A DNA stretch of 64,000 nt from Leptospira_A soteropolitanensis (GCF_026151335.1 NZ_JAMQPP010000001.1); one strand, 5' to 3'; positions 16,796 to 26,577 are shown, counted from the first letter of the stretch. The notes: generated by a model not told the origin, from the sequence alone. Translations and numbers: made by a program.

Positions 16796-18466
16796 GTGAA
16801 TCTAGTGAATCCCATTCAATCCCATTCTAATTTCCAAACGACAAAACAAATCCCAAACCAAAGTCACAAAAGACGCGCGGGAATTTTCCTAATTGGTCTT
16901 GTTTTGATTTTCACTGGATTACTCAATTTACAATGTTCCGAATCCAATGAAGATTCTCTCGATGCCCTCGTTGCCAAAGTTCCCAATCCCAAAACACTAC
17001 GCAATAGTTGGGTGGAAGACAGCGCTGGAGTTCTTACAGACACGACAATCATTGACCAAATGATCAATGCGGAAGAACAAAATTCCGGTTTAGAAATTGC
17101 TGTTGTTACTCTTCCCACTATTGAAAGTTATGTGCCAAAAGATTTTGCCGTCGCCTTATTTAATCATTGGAAAATTGGTAAAAAAGGCAAAGACAATGGA
17201 ATTCTCATTTTACATGTGATCGACCAACGTCGTGTGGAAATTGAAATTGGTTATGGCCTGGAAGGAGATCTACCAGATGCAACCGTCAAACGAATCATCG
17301 ATACCTATACAATCCCAGCATTTAAGGCAGATAATTTCCAAAAAGGACATGCTGATACAGTCGCAGCACTGATTAACAAAATAAACCATCCCGAAATTCC
17401 GGTGGAAGATTTAGTTTCAAATGTCACTGATACAAATACTTTAGCTGATACAAGTGTTTATCCATCGAACAATGCTACATCCAATGAATTCAAACGAACT
17501 GATTATTATGATTATCAGGGAAAGTCTTACATTCACCTCACAGAAGATGAAAAGAAAATACTAGAAGAAACGATTGAAAAATTTAATACCACTGGAAATT
17601 ATTTTTTAAACGATGAAGAATCAAGGTTATTAAATGAAAAAATAACAGAACAAGAAAGAATCGAAAAAGAAGAATCATTTCGTTATAAACAATTTTTTAT
17701 TTTGGGATACCTTGCCCTTTTTGTAATTTTAAATTTACTCCAAAGACTCATTGTTTGGATGACTCCTTCGCCTACGGCTAAATACCACATTGTTCACAAA
17801 ACAGATTTTATATTGTTTTATGGTATTGTCATTAGTCCCGTCATTATAACAATCACTCTACTTTCTTTGGTTTTGGAGGATGCTTTATTTCCTGTGTCTA
17901 TCTTTCTTATCATAGGCAGTATTGTCATATTTTTCATTTTCTGGGGTGACTTACGAATGCGTAAGTTAAACGAAAGACTTTTGAAAATTAGAAACATTCC
18001 GAGAAAATGCGGAAAATGTGAAACCGTAATGACAAAACTTTCCGAAGAGGAAGATAACATACATTTGTCGAAAGGTCAAATTTCAGAAGAACTTGTCAAT
18101 TCCATTGATTATGACGTATGGGTTTGCCCAAGTTGTGATTCCAATACCATTTTAAAATTTCCTAATATCAATCCTGAGTACATATACAAAGGAACATCCT
18201 TTAAAAAGATTAAGGTTTGCCCCGAATGTAAGTTTGAAACCTTTGTTTGTAAATCAAGTAGCATCATCTCAGAGGCGACTTACAGCAGTTCGGGGAAAGT
18301 GGAAGTGAGAAGAAATTGTGCTCATTGCAAACATAGTGCCACCGAGTATGAAACCATTCCCAAAAAACAGAAAAGTAGTTCTGGTGGTTCCTCTGGAGGC
18401 GGTGGCGGAGGGGGAAGTTTTGGAGGAGGCTCCTCTGGCGGGGGCGGTAGCGGAGGAAGTTACTAA
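16796..18466 (+). CDS. TPM-domain (YgcG-type) membrane protein with zinc ribbons and Gly-rich tail
   Basis: Envelope protein of 556 aa. A hydrophobic segment ending in LLNLQC (residues 31-51) may be a lipobox or anchor. The TPM fold (Psb32/MOLO-1) spans about 65-205: WVEDSAGVLT, ISGLEIAVVTLP-like strand, KGKDNGILILHV and VEIEIGYGLEG. A charged coiled region, two to three membrane helices (300-390) and two CxxC zinc-ribbon-like clusters follow (CGKCETVM/CPSC and CPEC/CAHC). The tail is Ser/Gly only, ending GGSGGSY. TPM proteins have been linked to photosystem or receptor repair; the role here is unknown. GTG start taken at 16796. Confidence 0.8.
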   Translation: MNLVNPIQSHSNFQTTKQIPNQSHKRRAGIFLIGLVLIFTGLLNLQCSESNEDSLDALVAKVPNPKTLRNSWVEDSAGVLTDTTIIDQMINAEEQNSGLEIAVVTLPTIESYVPKDFAVALFNHWKIGKKGKDNGILILHVIDQRRVEIEIGYGLEGDLPDATVKRIIDTYTIPAFKADNFQKGHADTVAALINKINHPEIPVEDLVSNVTDTNTLADTSVYPSNNATSNEFKRTDYYDYQGKSYIHLTEDEKKILEETIEKFNTTGNYFLNDEESRLLNEKITEQERIEKEESFRYKQFFILGYLALFVILNLLQRLIVWMTPSPTAKYHIVHKTDFILFYGIVISPVIITITLLSLVLEDALFPVSIFLIIGSIVIFFIFWGDLRMRKLNERLLKIRNIPRKCGKCETVMTKLSEEEDNIHLSKGQISEELVNSIDYDVWVCPSCDSNTILKFPNINPEYIYKGTSFKKIKVCPECKFETFVCKSSSIISEATYSSSGKVEVRRNCAHCKHSATEYETIPKKQKSSSGGSSGGGGGGGSFGGGSSGGGGSGGSY

Positions 18467-18615
18467 GGGCGTTTGATTGACAGATCGCACCAAATAAACC
18501 GGACAAGAAGAAAACCAAACATAGTATTTATCCCTACTTAAAAATTCTTCTTTTCCGGGCCTACCGCATACACATTCCCCTATTCCAAATAGATACCGAT
18601 TTAGAAAATGGATTT

Positions 18616-19554
18616 ATGTACAATTTGTATTCCCACAGAAGCAAACAACCGTTTGTTTCCACTAAACATAAATTTTACTTTTTGATTGTTTGTCTTTTGT
18701 TTGGTACTGCCATATCTTCCGAGGAAACTGTGGCACCCGTTACCATTCATGAAAAAAAAGGAACCTGGAATATCCAATGGGGTTATAATAGAGACTATTA
18801 CACCCAAAGTGATATTAACTTTCGGGGTCCCGGTTACAATTATAGTTTAAAGTCAGTGGATGCCAGGGATAAACCAGAATCTTTTAAAGCTGATGTTTAT
18901 TTAAATCCAACCAAATTCGAGATTCCACAGTACAATTTAAAATTCAGTTATTTTTTTACCGATCGATTCTTTTTATCCTTTGGTGAGGACCATATGAAGT
19001 ATGTGGTAACGCAAGGCCAGCCAGTAAAATATTCAGGTTATATTGACCCGGGTGTGATTGCTAAAAACCAAATGGCCTTATCCACAGAAGCTGCTCTTTT
19101 TATTTACCTGTTTCCTGGACATGTTCAGGAAATGGCAGGCTATCATGGAGGAGACCAATCAATCGCTTTAACTCCCGATATTCTAAAATATGAACATACA
19201 GACGGTTTGAATTATCTTTTTTTAGATTTTGGATGGATCACTCCCCTTTATACTTCAGCAGATGGTCTGAGTGGTATTAGTTTAGTATCCTCCATCGGTG
19301 GTGGTCCCGTGGTTTGTCGTAGCGACGTACGCGTGTTAGGTAAGGGTCAAAACAATAATTTCCATCTATCTGGTTATGGTGTGTCTGGTTATGTTGCGAC
19401 TCGTTATGAATTTTCTCGTACTTACTTTTTAGAGTTTGGGGGAAAAGGTGGATACATAGATCTCACCGATGTTTTGACCACTGGAGGTTCCAACCGCGCA
19501 TCTCAAAATTTTGGATTTTTAGAACTGATTCTCTCTGGTGGAATTGCGATTTAG
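18616..19554 (+). CDS. Putative outer-membrane beta-barrel protein
   Basis: No named family recognised. A signal peptide (HKFYFLIVCLLFGTAISS) is followed by a sequence rich in alternating aromatic/polar strands: WNIQWGYNRDYY, FKADVYLNP, LKFSYFFTDRFFLSFG, LNYLFLDFGWITPLY, YFLEFGGKGGYIDL and a terminal LELILSGGIAI. This pattern fits a small barrel of roughly 10-12 strands. No ribosome binding site is obvious; the start at 18616 fits the signal peptide. Transcribed alone between the TPM gene and the DUF1993 gene. Confidence 0.6.
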   Translation: MYNLYSHRSKQPFVSTKHKFYFLIVCLLFGTAISSEETVAPVTIHEKKGTWNIQWGYNRDYYTQSDINFRGPGYNYSLKSVDARDKPESFKADVYLNPTKFEIPQYNLKFSYFFTDRFFLSFGEDHMKYVVTQGQPVKYSGYIDPGVIAKNQMALSTEAALFIYLFPGHVQEMAGYHGGDQSIALTPDILKYEHTDGLNYLFLDFGWITPLYTSADGLSGISLVSSIGGGPVVCRSDVRVLGKGQNNNFHLSGYGVSGYVATRYEFSRTYFLEFGGKGGYIDLTDVLTTGGSNRASQNFGFLELILSGGIAI

Positions 19555-19606
19555 AATTTTTGATTTAATGGATTGATTTTGTTTAAGCTCAAATTTGAGT
19601 AGATTC

Positions 19607-20125
19607 ATGAATGAATCCATTATTTATGAAATTTCTGTCCAATCGTTCAAAAGAGGGCTTGGAAATTTAATTAAAATTTTAGAAAAAGCAGAAATCCATT
19701 CGGAAACAAAGAAGTTCCCTTTTGAGAATTTGCTGAATGCCCGATTATTTCCAGACCAATTCCCATTAACCAAACAAATCCAAATTGCCTGTGATACCGC
19801 AAAACTTTGTGTCGCTCGCATTTCAGGAAAAGAGGCACCGGTTCATGAAGATTCAGAAACAAACTTGATTGAATTAAAACAAAGAATCCATTCTGTGATC
19901 CAATACTTAGAAACCTATCAAAAAGAAGATTTTAAATCAGTTTCCGAAATTAAGGTATCCCAACCGAGATGGGACGGAAAGTACCTAACTGGATTTGAAT
20001 ACCTAACCAATCATGCGATTCCAAACTTTTATTTCCACATAACAACAGCCTATGCGATTCTCCGACATAATGGAATAGAGATTGGTAAAAAAGATTATTT
20101 GGGTGAGATGCCTTTTAAGAAATAA
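19607..20125 (+). CDS. DUF1993 family protein
   Basis: Cytosolic protein of 172 aa, all-helical and of the DinB-like metal-binding superfamily to which DUF1993 is related. Recognisable are SVQSFKRGLGNLIKILEKAE, the LFPDQFPLTKQIQIACDTAK helix and the HAIPNFYFHITTAYAILRHNG helix, with histidines in the positions typical of the family. The function is unknown. ATG 19607 is preferred over an upstream in-frame TTG at 19595. A perfect hairpin follows the stop. Confidence 0.8.
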   Translation: MNESIIYEISVQSFKRGLGNLIKILEKAEIHSETKKFPFENLLNARLFPDQFPLTKQIQIACDTAKLCVARISGKEAPVHEDSETNLIELKQRIHSVIQYLETYQKEDFKSVSEIKVSQPRWDGKYLTGFEYLTNHAIPNFYFHITTAYAILRHNGIEIGKKDYLGEMPFKK

Positions 20126-20137
20126 AATCCATAGAAT

Positions 20138-20165
20138 TGATTCGAGTTTGTAAAAACTCGAATCA
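20138..20165 (+). terminator. 12-bp perfect hairpin after the DUF1993 gene
   Basis: TGATTCGAGTTT and its exact complement around a 4-nt loop, 12 nt past the stop. No U-tract follows, so it is a terminator or an mRNA-end stabiliser. Confidence 0.55.
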
Positions 20166-20276
20166 TTGCAAAAAGACAGAATTTAGATATGTAAATCGAT
20201 GATCCATCAGAGGTTCCAAAACAATTGTTTGAACTCATTTCAATTGATTCAATCGAATTGATACGTTTAACCCCCC

Positions 20277-20352
20277 GCGCCAGGGATCCAAAGGGCTCGG
20301 TCTGCCTTTGGGCAGACGGGAGCGTTAGCGCACCCCGGAGTGAGCCCGATCG
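20277..20352 (+). repeat. Structured intergenic repeat element, copy A
   Basis: GC-rich island in an AT-rich spacer. It starts GCGCCAGGGAT, has an inner stem GTCTGCC/GGCAGAC (20300-20317, 4-nt loop), the word GGAGCGTTAGCG (20319-20330) and an outer stem GGGCTC/GAGCCC (20293-20298 with 20342-20347). The same start word, inner hairpin and GGAGCGTAAAGCG word occur in the element at 26636-26699 on the other strand, so this is a dispersed family. Function unknown. Confidence 0.65.
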
Positions 20353-20501
20353 ATTTTTGGATAAAACAAAGATCACCTAACTGATTCGAGGCGCACATTT
20401 TCTGAATGTTTAAATCTTGATCACATGCCTCAACCTCCTACGCTATCGCTATCAGGAAAATCCTTTACAAAGAGTCAGAATTAGGTTCATTGGAATCACC
20501 A

Positions 20502-21266
20502 ATGGAGCCGACTGTCACTGAATACAAACCTGGGCCACAACTCATTCGTTATATCGAAAGTTATCTTATCATCCAATGTGATGAGAGTTTTAGTAAGTCG
20601 ATCATTCCGCATCATTCATTTGTTTTGACGATCAAACTCAAAGGCAACCATGATTATCGTATCCATTCCGATCGGAACCAGCTGCCACCTATTTCTTTAT
20701 CGGGACTTCGAAAGAAAGTAAAACATAATACACTTTCAAAAGGTTCAGAAATCATTATTGTCAAGTTTCAACCCTGGGGTGCATTTTCTTTTTTCAATCG
20801 GCCGATGTATGAATTGAACGAGATTGGCATTTCAGGGTATGATTTATTGAACAAAACGGCTCTAGATGAGATGCACTCCCAGTTGTTGGAAACAAAGGAC
20901 AATCGCTCCAAGATAGACGAACTGGAAAAATTTTTATGGAAGGCAGTTAAAAAGCAAACGATAGACAAAAGGATCATCGAGGCGATTTCACAAATGAACC
21001 AAACCCAGGGTAATATCAAAATCAATGAGGTTGCCTCTATTGTGAATTTAAGTATAGATACGTTTGAAAAGAAATTTAGAGAAATCACCGGAGGCACACC
21101 CAAAAGAATTTCATCTATCATTCGTATGAGTTCTGCGATAAGAGAAATTCCAAAGTATAATTCTTTTACTAGACTTGCTTATGATTTTGGATATTTTGAC
21201 CAATCGCATTTTATAAAAGAATTCAAATCCTTCACTGGAAAAACTCCAACACAATATTTGGTATAA
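20502..21266 (+). CDS. AraC-family transcriptional regulator
   Basis: DNA-binding regulator of about 254 aa. The N-terminal part (about 10-150) resembles the sensor domain of the DUF6597 type, with IVKFQPWGAFSFF near its centre. The C-terminal helix-turn-helix pair covers about 165-254: IKINEVASIVNLSIDTFEKK, then FTRLAYDFGYFDQSHFIKEF and the signature end FTGKTPTQYL. ATG 20502 chosen over an in-frame TTG at 20490. The target may be the DUF1761 gene 88 nt downstream, but there is no direct evidence. Confidence 0.85.
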   Translation: MEPTVTEYKPGPQLIRYIESYLIIQCDESFSKSIIPHHSFVLTIKLKGNHDYRIHSDRNQLPPISLSGLRKKVKHNTLSKGSEIIIVKFQPWGAFSFFNRPMYELNEIGISGYDLLNKTALDEMHSQLLETKDNRSKIDELEKFLWKAVKKQTIDKRIIEAISQMNQTQGNIKINEVASIVNLSIDTFEKKFREITGGTPKRISSIIRMSSAIREIPKYNSFTRLAYDFGYFDQSHFIKEFKSFTGKTPTQYLV

Positions 21267-21353
21267 AAAATTCCTCCACCCTGATTTTTTACAATCGTTC
21301 CTTTGAAAAATCCGCTATAAAGGGAAAACTTATTGATCAAAGGAAAATTGTTT

Positions 21354-21770
21354 ATGTTAGAAATTTTTTTTAGTTTGAACTGGATTAATGTGTTTTTGGC
21401 ATTATTTCTGTATTCTTTTCTAGGGTTTATTTGGTTTACGATTTTGTTTAAGAAACAGTATCGAATTTCCCTCGGAAAAGAAAATGACACCGAACCACCG
21501 TTAGCAATGATTTTTGTACTTGGCCCGATGCTTTGCACACTTGTGATTATAATCACCACAGCCATCTTATTTTCTAGATTAGAAATCGAAAAATCAACCG
21601 ATGCCCTGGTTTGGGGGAGTTTCATTGGAATTGGATTTTTGTCCGCGAATACCTTTAATATTGCCATCAATCCGAATATTCCAAAACCGATTCTCTATGG
21701 TGCGATCTCCAGTGCTTACCATCTTGTAGGGATCAACGTCGCCTCTTTGTTACTAGTTCAAAAATTCTAA
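21354..21770 (+). CDS. DUF1761-like four-helix membrane protein
   Basis: Integral membrane protein of 138 aa with four hydrophobic helices. Family features include NWINVFLALFLYSFLGFIWF at the start and a final YHLVGINVASLLL helix. Function unknown. The ATG 21354 is supported by AAAGGA eight bases upstream; an in-frame TTG at 21333 is less likely. It converges with pckA across a shared hairpin. Confidence 0.75.
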   Translation: MLEIFFSLNWINVFLALFLYSFLGFIWFTILFKKQYRISLGKENDTEPPLAMIFVLGPMLCTLVIIITTAILFSRLEIEKSTDALVWGSFIGIGFLSANTFNIAINPNIPKPILYGAISSAYHLVGINVASLLLVQKF

Positions 21771-21791
21771 CGTTATAAAGCCTAAATCCAT

Positions 21792-21829
21792 AAAAAAAGC
21801 CACCCCAGGGATTCCCTTTGAGTGGCTTT
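21792..21829 (-). terminator. Rho-independent terminator of pckA
   Basis: On the minus strand, AAAGCCAC and its complement form the stem, followed by a run of seven T. A small inner AGGGA/TCCCT pairing lies in the loop. It also stands at the end of the DUF1761 gene, where the opposite direction lacks a good T-tract. Confidence 0.75.
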
Positions 21830-21903
21830 CACAATTCATCCTTTACACTATACCAACTTACAATTGCAAGTTGGCAATGTTTGATGAAATCTTTTTTTAC
21901 AAC

Positions 21904-23496
21904 TTACGCTACTGGACCGTATTGGCTGTAATCAAATTCTTTGGAACCAGTGAGGTATTTTTTGTAGTTCTCAATGAATTGTTTTGCAAGGTCAGTTGCT
22001 GTTTTGTCGTATTCTTCTTTGTTTTCCCATGCATTTCGTGGGTTGAGGATATGTGCATCCACACCGTTTACGGATTTAGGGAAGGACACTTGGAATACTG
22101 GGTGTTTTTCGAACTCGGATTTTTCAATGTTTCCGTTTAAGATTTCATTGATGATTTGGCGAGTGGCAGGAAGGTTCATACGTTTTCCTACACCATACTT
22201 TCCACCAACAAGACCTGTGTTGATGAGGTAAGCATTCACTTGGTGTTTTTTCATTTTTTCACCGAGTAACTTTGCATAGTATGTTGGGTGGAGTGTCATA
22301 AAGGCCTGACCGAAACAAGCAGAGAAAGTGGCTTGTGGTTCTTTCACACCGCGCTCCGTTCCCGCAACCTTAGCTGTGTAACCAGAAAGGAAGTGATACA
22401 TTGCTTGTTCGATAGAAAGTTTAGAAACTGCAGGAAGAACACCGTAAGCATCATAAGTAAGGAAGATCACAGTATTTGGGTGACCTGCTTTGGATCCTGG
22501 TTGGATGTTATCGATGTGGAAAATTGGGTAAGATACTCTGGTGTTTTCTGTTTTTGCAGCAGAAGAGTAATCTACCTTTTTAGTAGCCGCATCAAACACA
22601 ACGTTCTCTAGAAGTGCATCACGACGGATGGCTGCATAGATTTCTGGTTCTGTTTTTGGATCGAGGTTGATGGTTTTTGCATAACATCCACCTTCAATAT
22701 TGAAGATTCCATTGTCGTCCCAACCGTGTTCGTCATCACCAATAAGGCGGCGGTGTGGGTCTGTGGAAAGAGTTGTTTTTCCTGTTCCAGATAAACCAAA
22801 GAAAAGAGCACTATCTCCATCTTTACCAACGTTTGCAGAGCAGTGCATTGTGAGCACATTTTTTAGTGGGAGGTAGTAGTTCATTACGGAGAAAATCCCT
22901 TTTTTCATTTCTCCACCGTATTCGGTTCCACCGATGATACAGATTTTTTTCGCTAAGTGGAAGATCACAAACACTTCAGAATTGAGGCCGTGTTCTTTGT
23001 ATTTTGCGTTTTTGTAACCAGAAGCGTTGATGATGGTAAATTCTGGATTTAGTTTTTCTAGTTCTTCCTTAGTTGGGCGAAGGAACATGTTCGTGCAAAA
23101 ATGGTGTTGCCAAGCTCTTTCCGTAACCACACGGAGAGAGATACGTGTATCGTTATTTGTTCCTGCATGACCATCAAAAACATAAAGTTTTTTGTTATCT
23201 AGGAATTTGGTTACTTCTGCGTAAAGTTCGTTAAAAATTGCTTCGGAAACTTTCGTGTTTACTGGTCCCCACCAAATGTTGTTTTGGGAAGAAGGTTCAT
23301 CGACAAAGTATTTGTCTTTAGGGGAGCGACCCGTAAAAATCCCGGTATCCACCATCATCGTTCCATTATCAGAAGTAACACCTTCTTTGTTATTCAATTC
23401 GTGCTGGTAAATTTCTTCGTATGATAAGTTATGGAAGACTTCGGACGGTTTTAGGCCGAGTTCAGCAAGGCCTTTTAGATTAGTAGATACTGACAT
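21904..23496 (-). CDS. pckA: Phosphoenolpyruvate carboxykinase (ATP)
   Basis: Converts oxaloacetate and ATP to phosphoenolpyruvate, CO2 and ADP, the first step of gluconeogenesis, as needed by an organism that lives on fatty acids. Signature parts: TGIFTGRSPKDKYFV near residue 52, the PEPCK-specific region with NVGKDGDSALFFGLSGTGKT (P-loop, about 235-250), LSTDPHRRLIGDDEHGW (metal and kinase-2 motif), and the adenine region TRVSYPIFHIDNIQP. At 530 aa it is of normal length. Start ATG follows GAGGAGA. Divergent from glgA with 70 bp between, and ended by its own terminator. Confidence 0.97.
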   Translation of the reverse strand: MSVSTNLKGLAELGLKPSEVFHNLSYEEIYQHELNNKEGVTSDNGTMMVDTGIFTGRSPKDKYFVDEPSSQNNIWWGPVNTKVSEAIFNELYAEVTKFLDNKKLYVFDGHAGTNNDTRISLRVVTERAWQHHFCTNMFLRPTKEELEKLNPEFTIINASGYKNAKYKEHGLNSEVFVIFHLAKKICIIGGTEYGGEMKKGIFSVMNYYLPLKNVLTMHCSANVGKDGDSALFFGLSGTGKTTLSTDPHRRLIGDDEHGWDDNGIFNIEGGCYAKTINLDPKTEPEIYAAIRRDALLENVVFDAATKKVDYSSAAKTENTRVSYPIFHIDNIQPGSKAGHPNTVIFLTYDAYGVLPAVSKLSIEQAMYHFLSGYTAKVAGTERGVKEPQATFSACFGQAFMTLHPTYYAKLLGEKMKKHQVNAYLINTGLVGGKYGVGKRMNLPATRQIINEILNGNIEKSEFEKHPVFQVSFPKSVNGVDAHILNPRNAWENKEEYDKTATDLAKQFIENYKKYLTGSKEFDYSQYGPVA

Positions 23497-23566
23497 GGAT
23501 CTCTCCTCGATTTCACTTTGTGTTTTTCTAGCTTCTTACTTTGCGAGTCGGTGTCAATAACAGAAA

Positions 23567-24997
23567 ATGAAGATTCTCCACGCATCCGCAGAATATTTTC
23601 CCTACATTAAGATGGGTGGGCTTGCCGACATGCTTTCCTCCCTTACCAAAGAACAGGCAGAGTCTGAAGAAGTTTATGTCGCATTGCCTTTCATCGCATC
23701 GATGGGAAAAGAACCCAAATGGACAGGGAAAGAGTTTCCTGCTCTCCTCCCAGCCGATTCCAAAACGGATTCCCTTGTCATTTCCATACTCAAAAACTCT
23801 AGGTTTCTGGAAGCGGAAGAGTCTCAGGTCAAATTGTACTTTTTTGAATCAGACTTATTCCAATCCTTAAACTCGATTTATGGACATGCAGAAGAACATT
23901 TTCGATTTGCAATGTTCTCTTACGCCTGTTATGCGCTAAGTCAAATTTTAAAAGTAGATGTATTTCATGCCCATGATTGGCATACAGCCTTGTCACTTGC
24001 CTTACAAAAAGATTCAGCTTTCCCTATCCCATCGGTTTTCACAGTCCACAATTTGGCTTACCAAGGAGACCACCCCTATTGGATGACCGGGTTTTTAAAA
24101 GAAGAACCTTTTCGCCTGATCACAAGTCCCTTTGACAATGACGGAAAATGTAATTATATGAAAGCAGGGATTCTATCAGCATCCCAAATCACAACGGTGA
24201 GTCCCGGATACAAAGAAGAAACCTTGTCTGAACCAAATGGTTTTGGTCTTAGTTATTGTTTAAAACAAAGATCTTCCGATTATTCTGGAATTTTAAACGG
24301 AATCGATACGGAAGAATGGAATCCAGAGAAAGACAAAAGAATTTTTAAATCTTATTCCGAAAAAAACTGGAAAGAAGGAAAATTAAAAAACAAAGAAGAG
24401 TTATACAAGGAAATTGGAAGGCCTTTTTTACCAGTAGATGTACCTTTGATTGGACTAATTGGAAGGCTTACTTACCAAAAAGGTTTTCCTACATTTTTAC
24501 AAGCCTTTCTGGACAGAAGGCACCTTCCACACCGTTATGTGGTCCTTGGTTCAGGTGATTTGGAAATGGAAAAAGCTTTTTTTTATCTCTCCGATCACTT
24601 TCCGGACATATTTTATTTTTACAGAGGATATAACGAAAGTTTGGCTCACAAAATCGAAGCCGCTAGCGATTTTTTCCTTATGCCTTCTTTGTTTGAACCT
24701 TGTGGACTCAACCAAATGTATAGTCACGCCTATGGAACGATTCCCATTGTTTCTCGTGTAGGAGGTTTACGAGATACAGTTGAAGAATCTACTGCATTAA
24801 AATACAAAACAGGAATTGTTTTTGAACCAAATGATGCGAGTTCCATTGGTTATGCTTTAGAACGTGCCAAAGACTTATATCATTCTGAAGACCATGCTGC
24901 TGTAGTGAAAAACATTATGAAATTAGATTGGAGTTGGAAAAAAAGAAAATTAGAATATGATGAAGTCTATCAAAAAGCGATTGATCTAAAAATATAA
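23567..24997 (+). CDS. glgA: Glycogen/starch synthase (GT5)
   Basis: Transfers glucose from ADP-glucose (or UDP-glucose) to the growing alpha-1,4-glucan. The N-terminus ILHASAEYFPYIKMGGLADM contains the KxGGL motif that binds the nucleotide sugar, FHAHDWHTAL lies near residue 132, and the C-terminal GT-B half shows GLIGRLTYQKGF and the LMPSLFEPCGLNQMYSHAYGT active-site segment. At 476 aa it is near normal length. It stands divergent to pckA, which joins gluconeogenesis to carbon storage. No ribosome binding site is visible before the ATG. Confidence 0.93.
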   Translation: MKILHASAEYFPYIKMGGLADMLSSLTKEQAESEEVYVALPFIASMGKEPKWTGKEFPALLPADSKTDSLVISILKNSRFLEAEESQVKLYFFESDLFQSLNSIYGHAEEHFRFAMFSYACYALSQILKVDVFHAHDWHTALSLALQKDSAFPIPSVFTVHNLAYQGDHPYWMTGFLKEEPFRLITSPFDNDGKCNYMKAGILSASQITTVSPGYKEETLSEPNGFGLSYCLKQRSSDYSGILNGIDTEEWNPEKDKRIFKSYSEKNWKEGKLKNKEELYKEIGRPFLPVDVPLIGLIGRLTYQKGFPTFLQAFLDRRHLPHRYVVLGSGDLEMEKAFFYLSDHFPDIFYFYRGYNESLAHKIEAASDFFLMPSLFEPCGLNQMYSHAYGTIPIVSRVGGLRDTVEESTALKYKTGIVFEPNDASSIGYALERAKDLYHSEDHAAVVKNIMKLDWSWKKRKLEYDEVYQKAIDLKI

Positions 24998-25053
24998 GCT
25001 ATTTCTCATTCCATTGGGAAATTTTTTATTCTCAATTGTTGAAAAGTAAGTAT

Positions 25054-26577
25054 ATGAATTTTTTTTATTTTGTCGCAGTTTTATTTACGATATTTACTTT
25101 TTCTTGCAAACTCAATCTAAACAATCCCAGTGACCCAAGATCCAAAGATTTTTTTCTAACTAATTTATTAAAGGCCTTCCTACTTTCTGATCCTTGCCTC
25201 AATTTTCAAACTTGGAAAAAAACTTATGGTACCGGCGTTTACAAAACAACTGGATCTGATTTAATCATATTATCCAACGGGGATTATTTAGTTTCTGGGA
25301 TTACTAGAGAATATATAGTTCCTGGCTCACCTACAGGTGTCACAAATAACTTTGCGGGAAGCCCCGGAATCAACCTCAACACATTTTTGATGCGAGTCTC
25401 ACGCACTAATGGTGAAATCTTATGGGTCGATTATCTAGGAGAGGCTGGTATAGAAGTCAGCTATAGACCAAAATTAAGAAAGTATTCCAATGGAGATATT
25501 TCTGTTGCATTCATTGTAAAAGGAGCTGAACAACCGGGAACGATCAACGCAAAATCGGGAGTTGGTACAACTTCCGCACTATTTGTAGGAAGAATTCGAG
25601 AAGATGGAACACGCATTTGGTTTACTTATTTAGATTCTGCAAGTATAGGAGATTTTGTGGTCTCTGCAATGGATACTTCCAACCGTTTGCATGTATTTAT
25701 CGAAAATCTGGGGGGTAGTCCTGCTCATACTTCCTTTGTTGACGGACCTGCAATCAGCAATTCATCGTTAGGTGACAATACTGATCATGACACAATTCAT
25801 CTAATTGTGAATGAAAATGGAGCCATGATCTTCCAAAAATTTTTTACAAGCGCTGGAAGTGATTTTATCTTTGGAGCGGAAGCCAATGCCAATGGACTTT
25901 TTGTCACCGGGACCTCTTCCCAAGGTGCCAATGGAACTACCCATCCCAATGCAACTTACCAAATGCCCTTCGTTATGAAACTAAACGAAACGGATGGAAC
26001 AACCATTTGGTATCAATATTTTGGAACTACTATGGAGTTGGATTACGGTGCCTCTCGTTTTTTCCTGAAAGATGATATGATTTATATGATTGGCTCAGGT
26101 CGATATACTTATGGAAGCCCCGTTGAACCAATCATTGGCGCAGATGGAACGAACAAACATTTTATTTTAACAAAGTTGAATACAACTGGCAATGTATTAT
26201 GGAATTCTTTTTTAGGAAACGCCGCAGAAAATGTAATGGAAAGAACAGAATCAGAACCAATTCTTCTCTCCAATTCTCAACTTTTAATTCGCATGCAAAC
26301 CACTGCCATCAATGGCCAATTCAGTTCCCTTCCCGATTCTATTACTGGTAGTGGATCTGGCCCTTATACACTGGCCGATGTTTTTGTGAACTCACAACAA
26401 GGAACATTCAACAGGTTTCATTATTCTTCCAACTTAAGTCTGCCTGCCATGGAACAAACCGACAAAATACGAGAAGTATGTTCCGGGAAGTTAACTCGTT
26501 TGAATTACACAAGATTTACCACAACTCCACCAATTGAAGCCACACAACTTTCCATCGAAAATGTAAGTGTGCCTTAA
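25054..26577 (+). CDS. Paralogous SBBP-like lipoprotein, copy 1 of 4
   Basis: First of four family members. Signal peptide with lipobox FTFSC, then the family tag CKLNLNNPSDPRSKDFF. A second cysteine lies about 30 residues later (SDPCLNF) and a third near the C-terminus (EVCSGKL). Between them runs a beta-rich region with repeated strands of the type TNGEILWVDYLG, DGTRIWFTYLD, DGTTIWYQYFG, TGNVLWNSFLG, the pattern of SBBP beta-propeller repeats. A likely surface or periplasmic propeller; no enzyme motif. The start is ATG 25054 rather than an upstream TTG. Closest to the copy at 37547. Confidence 0.72.
   Translation: MNFFYFVAVLFTIFTFSCKLNLNNPSDPRSKDFFLTNLLKAFLLSDPCLNFQTWKKTYGTGVYKTTGSDLIILSNGDYLVSGITREYIVPGSPTGVTNNFAGSPGINLNTFLMRVSRTNGEILWVDYLGEAGIEVSYRPKLRKYSNGDISVAFIVKGAEQPGTINAKSGVGTTSALFVGRIREDGTRIWFTYLDSASIGDFVVSAMDTSNRLHVFIENLGGSPAHTSFVDGPAISNSSLGDNTDHDTIHLIVNENGAMIFQKFFTSAGSDFIFGAEANANGLFVTGTSSQGANGTTHPNATYQMPFVMKLNETDGTTIWYQYFGTTMELDYGASRFFLKDDMIYMIGSGRYTYGSPVEPIIGADGTNKHFILTKLNTTGNVLWNSFLGNAAENVMERTESEPILLSNSQLLIRMQTTAINGQFSSLPDSITGSGSGPYTLADVFVNSQQGTFNRFHYSSNLSLPAMEQTDKIREVCSGKLTRLNYTRFTTTPPIEATQLSIENVSVP

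Larger units (their letters stand above)
20126..20501. other. Non-coding stretch between DUF1993 and AraC genes
   Basis: It holds the 12-bp hairpin at 20138-20165, an imperfect repeat of TTGATTC-like words (20241-20263), the structured GC-rich element at 20277-20352, and a possible regulatory stretch before the AraC gene. No convincing gene on either strand. Confidence 0.6.

Noticed and set aside
20431..20475. Possible third copy of the structured repeat before the AraC gene
   Set aside because: It shares only a GATAGCGATAGCGTAGGAGG-like stretch with the other two copies and lacks the GCGCCAG start and the hairpin.
21179..21670. 163-codon minus-strand frame across the AraC end and DUF1761 gene
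   Set aside because: It covers two unrelated real genes on the other strand and has no domain.
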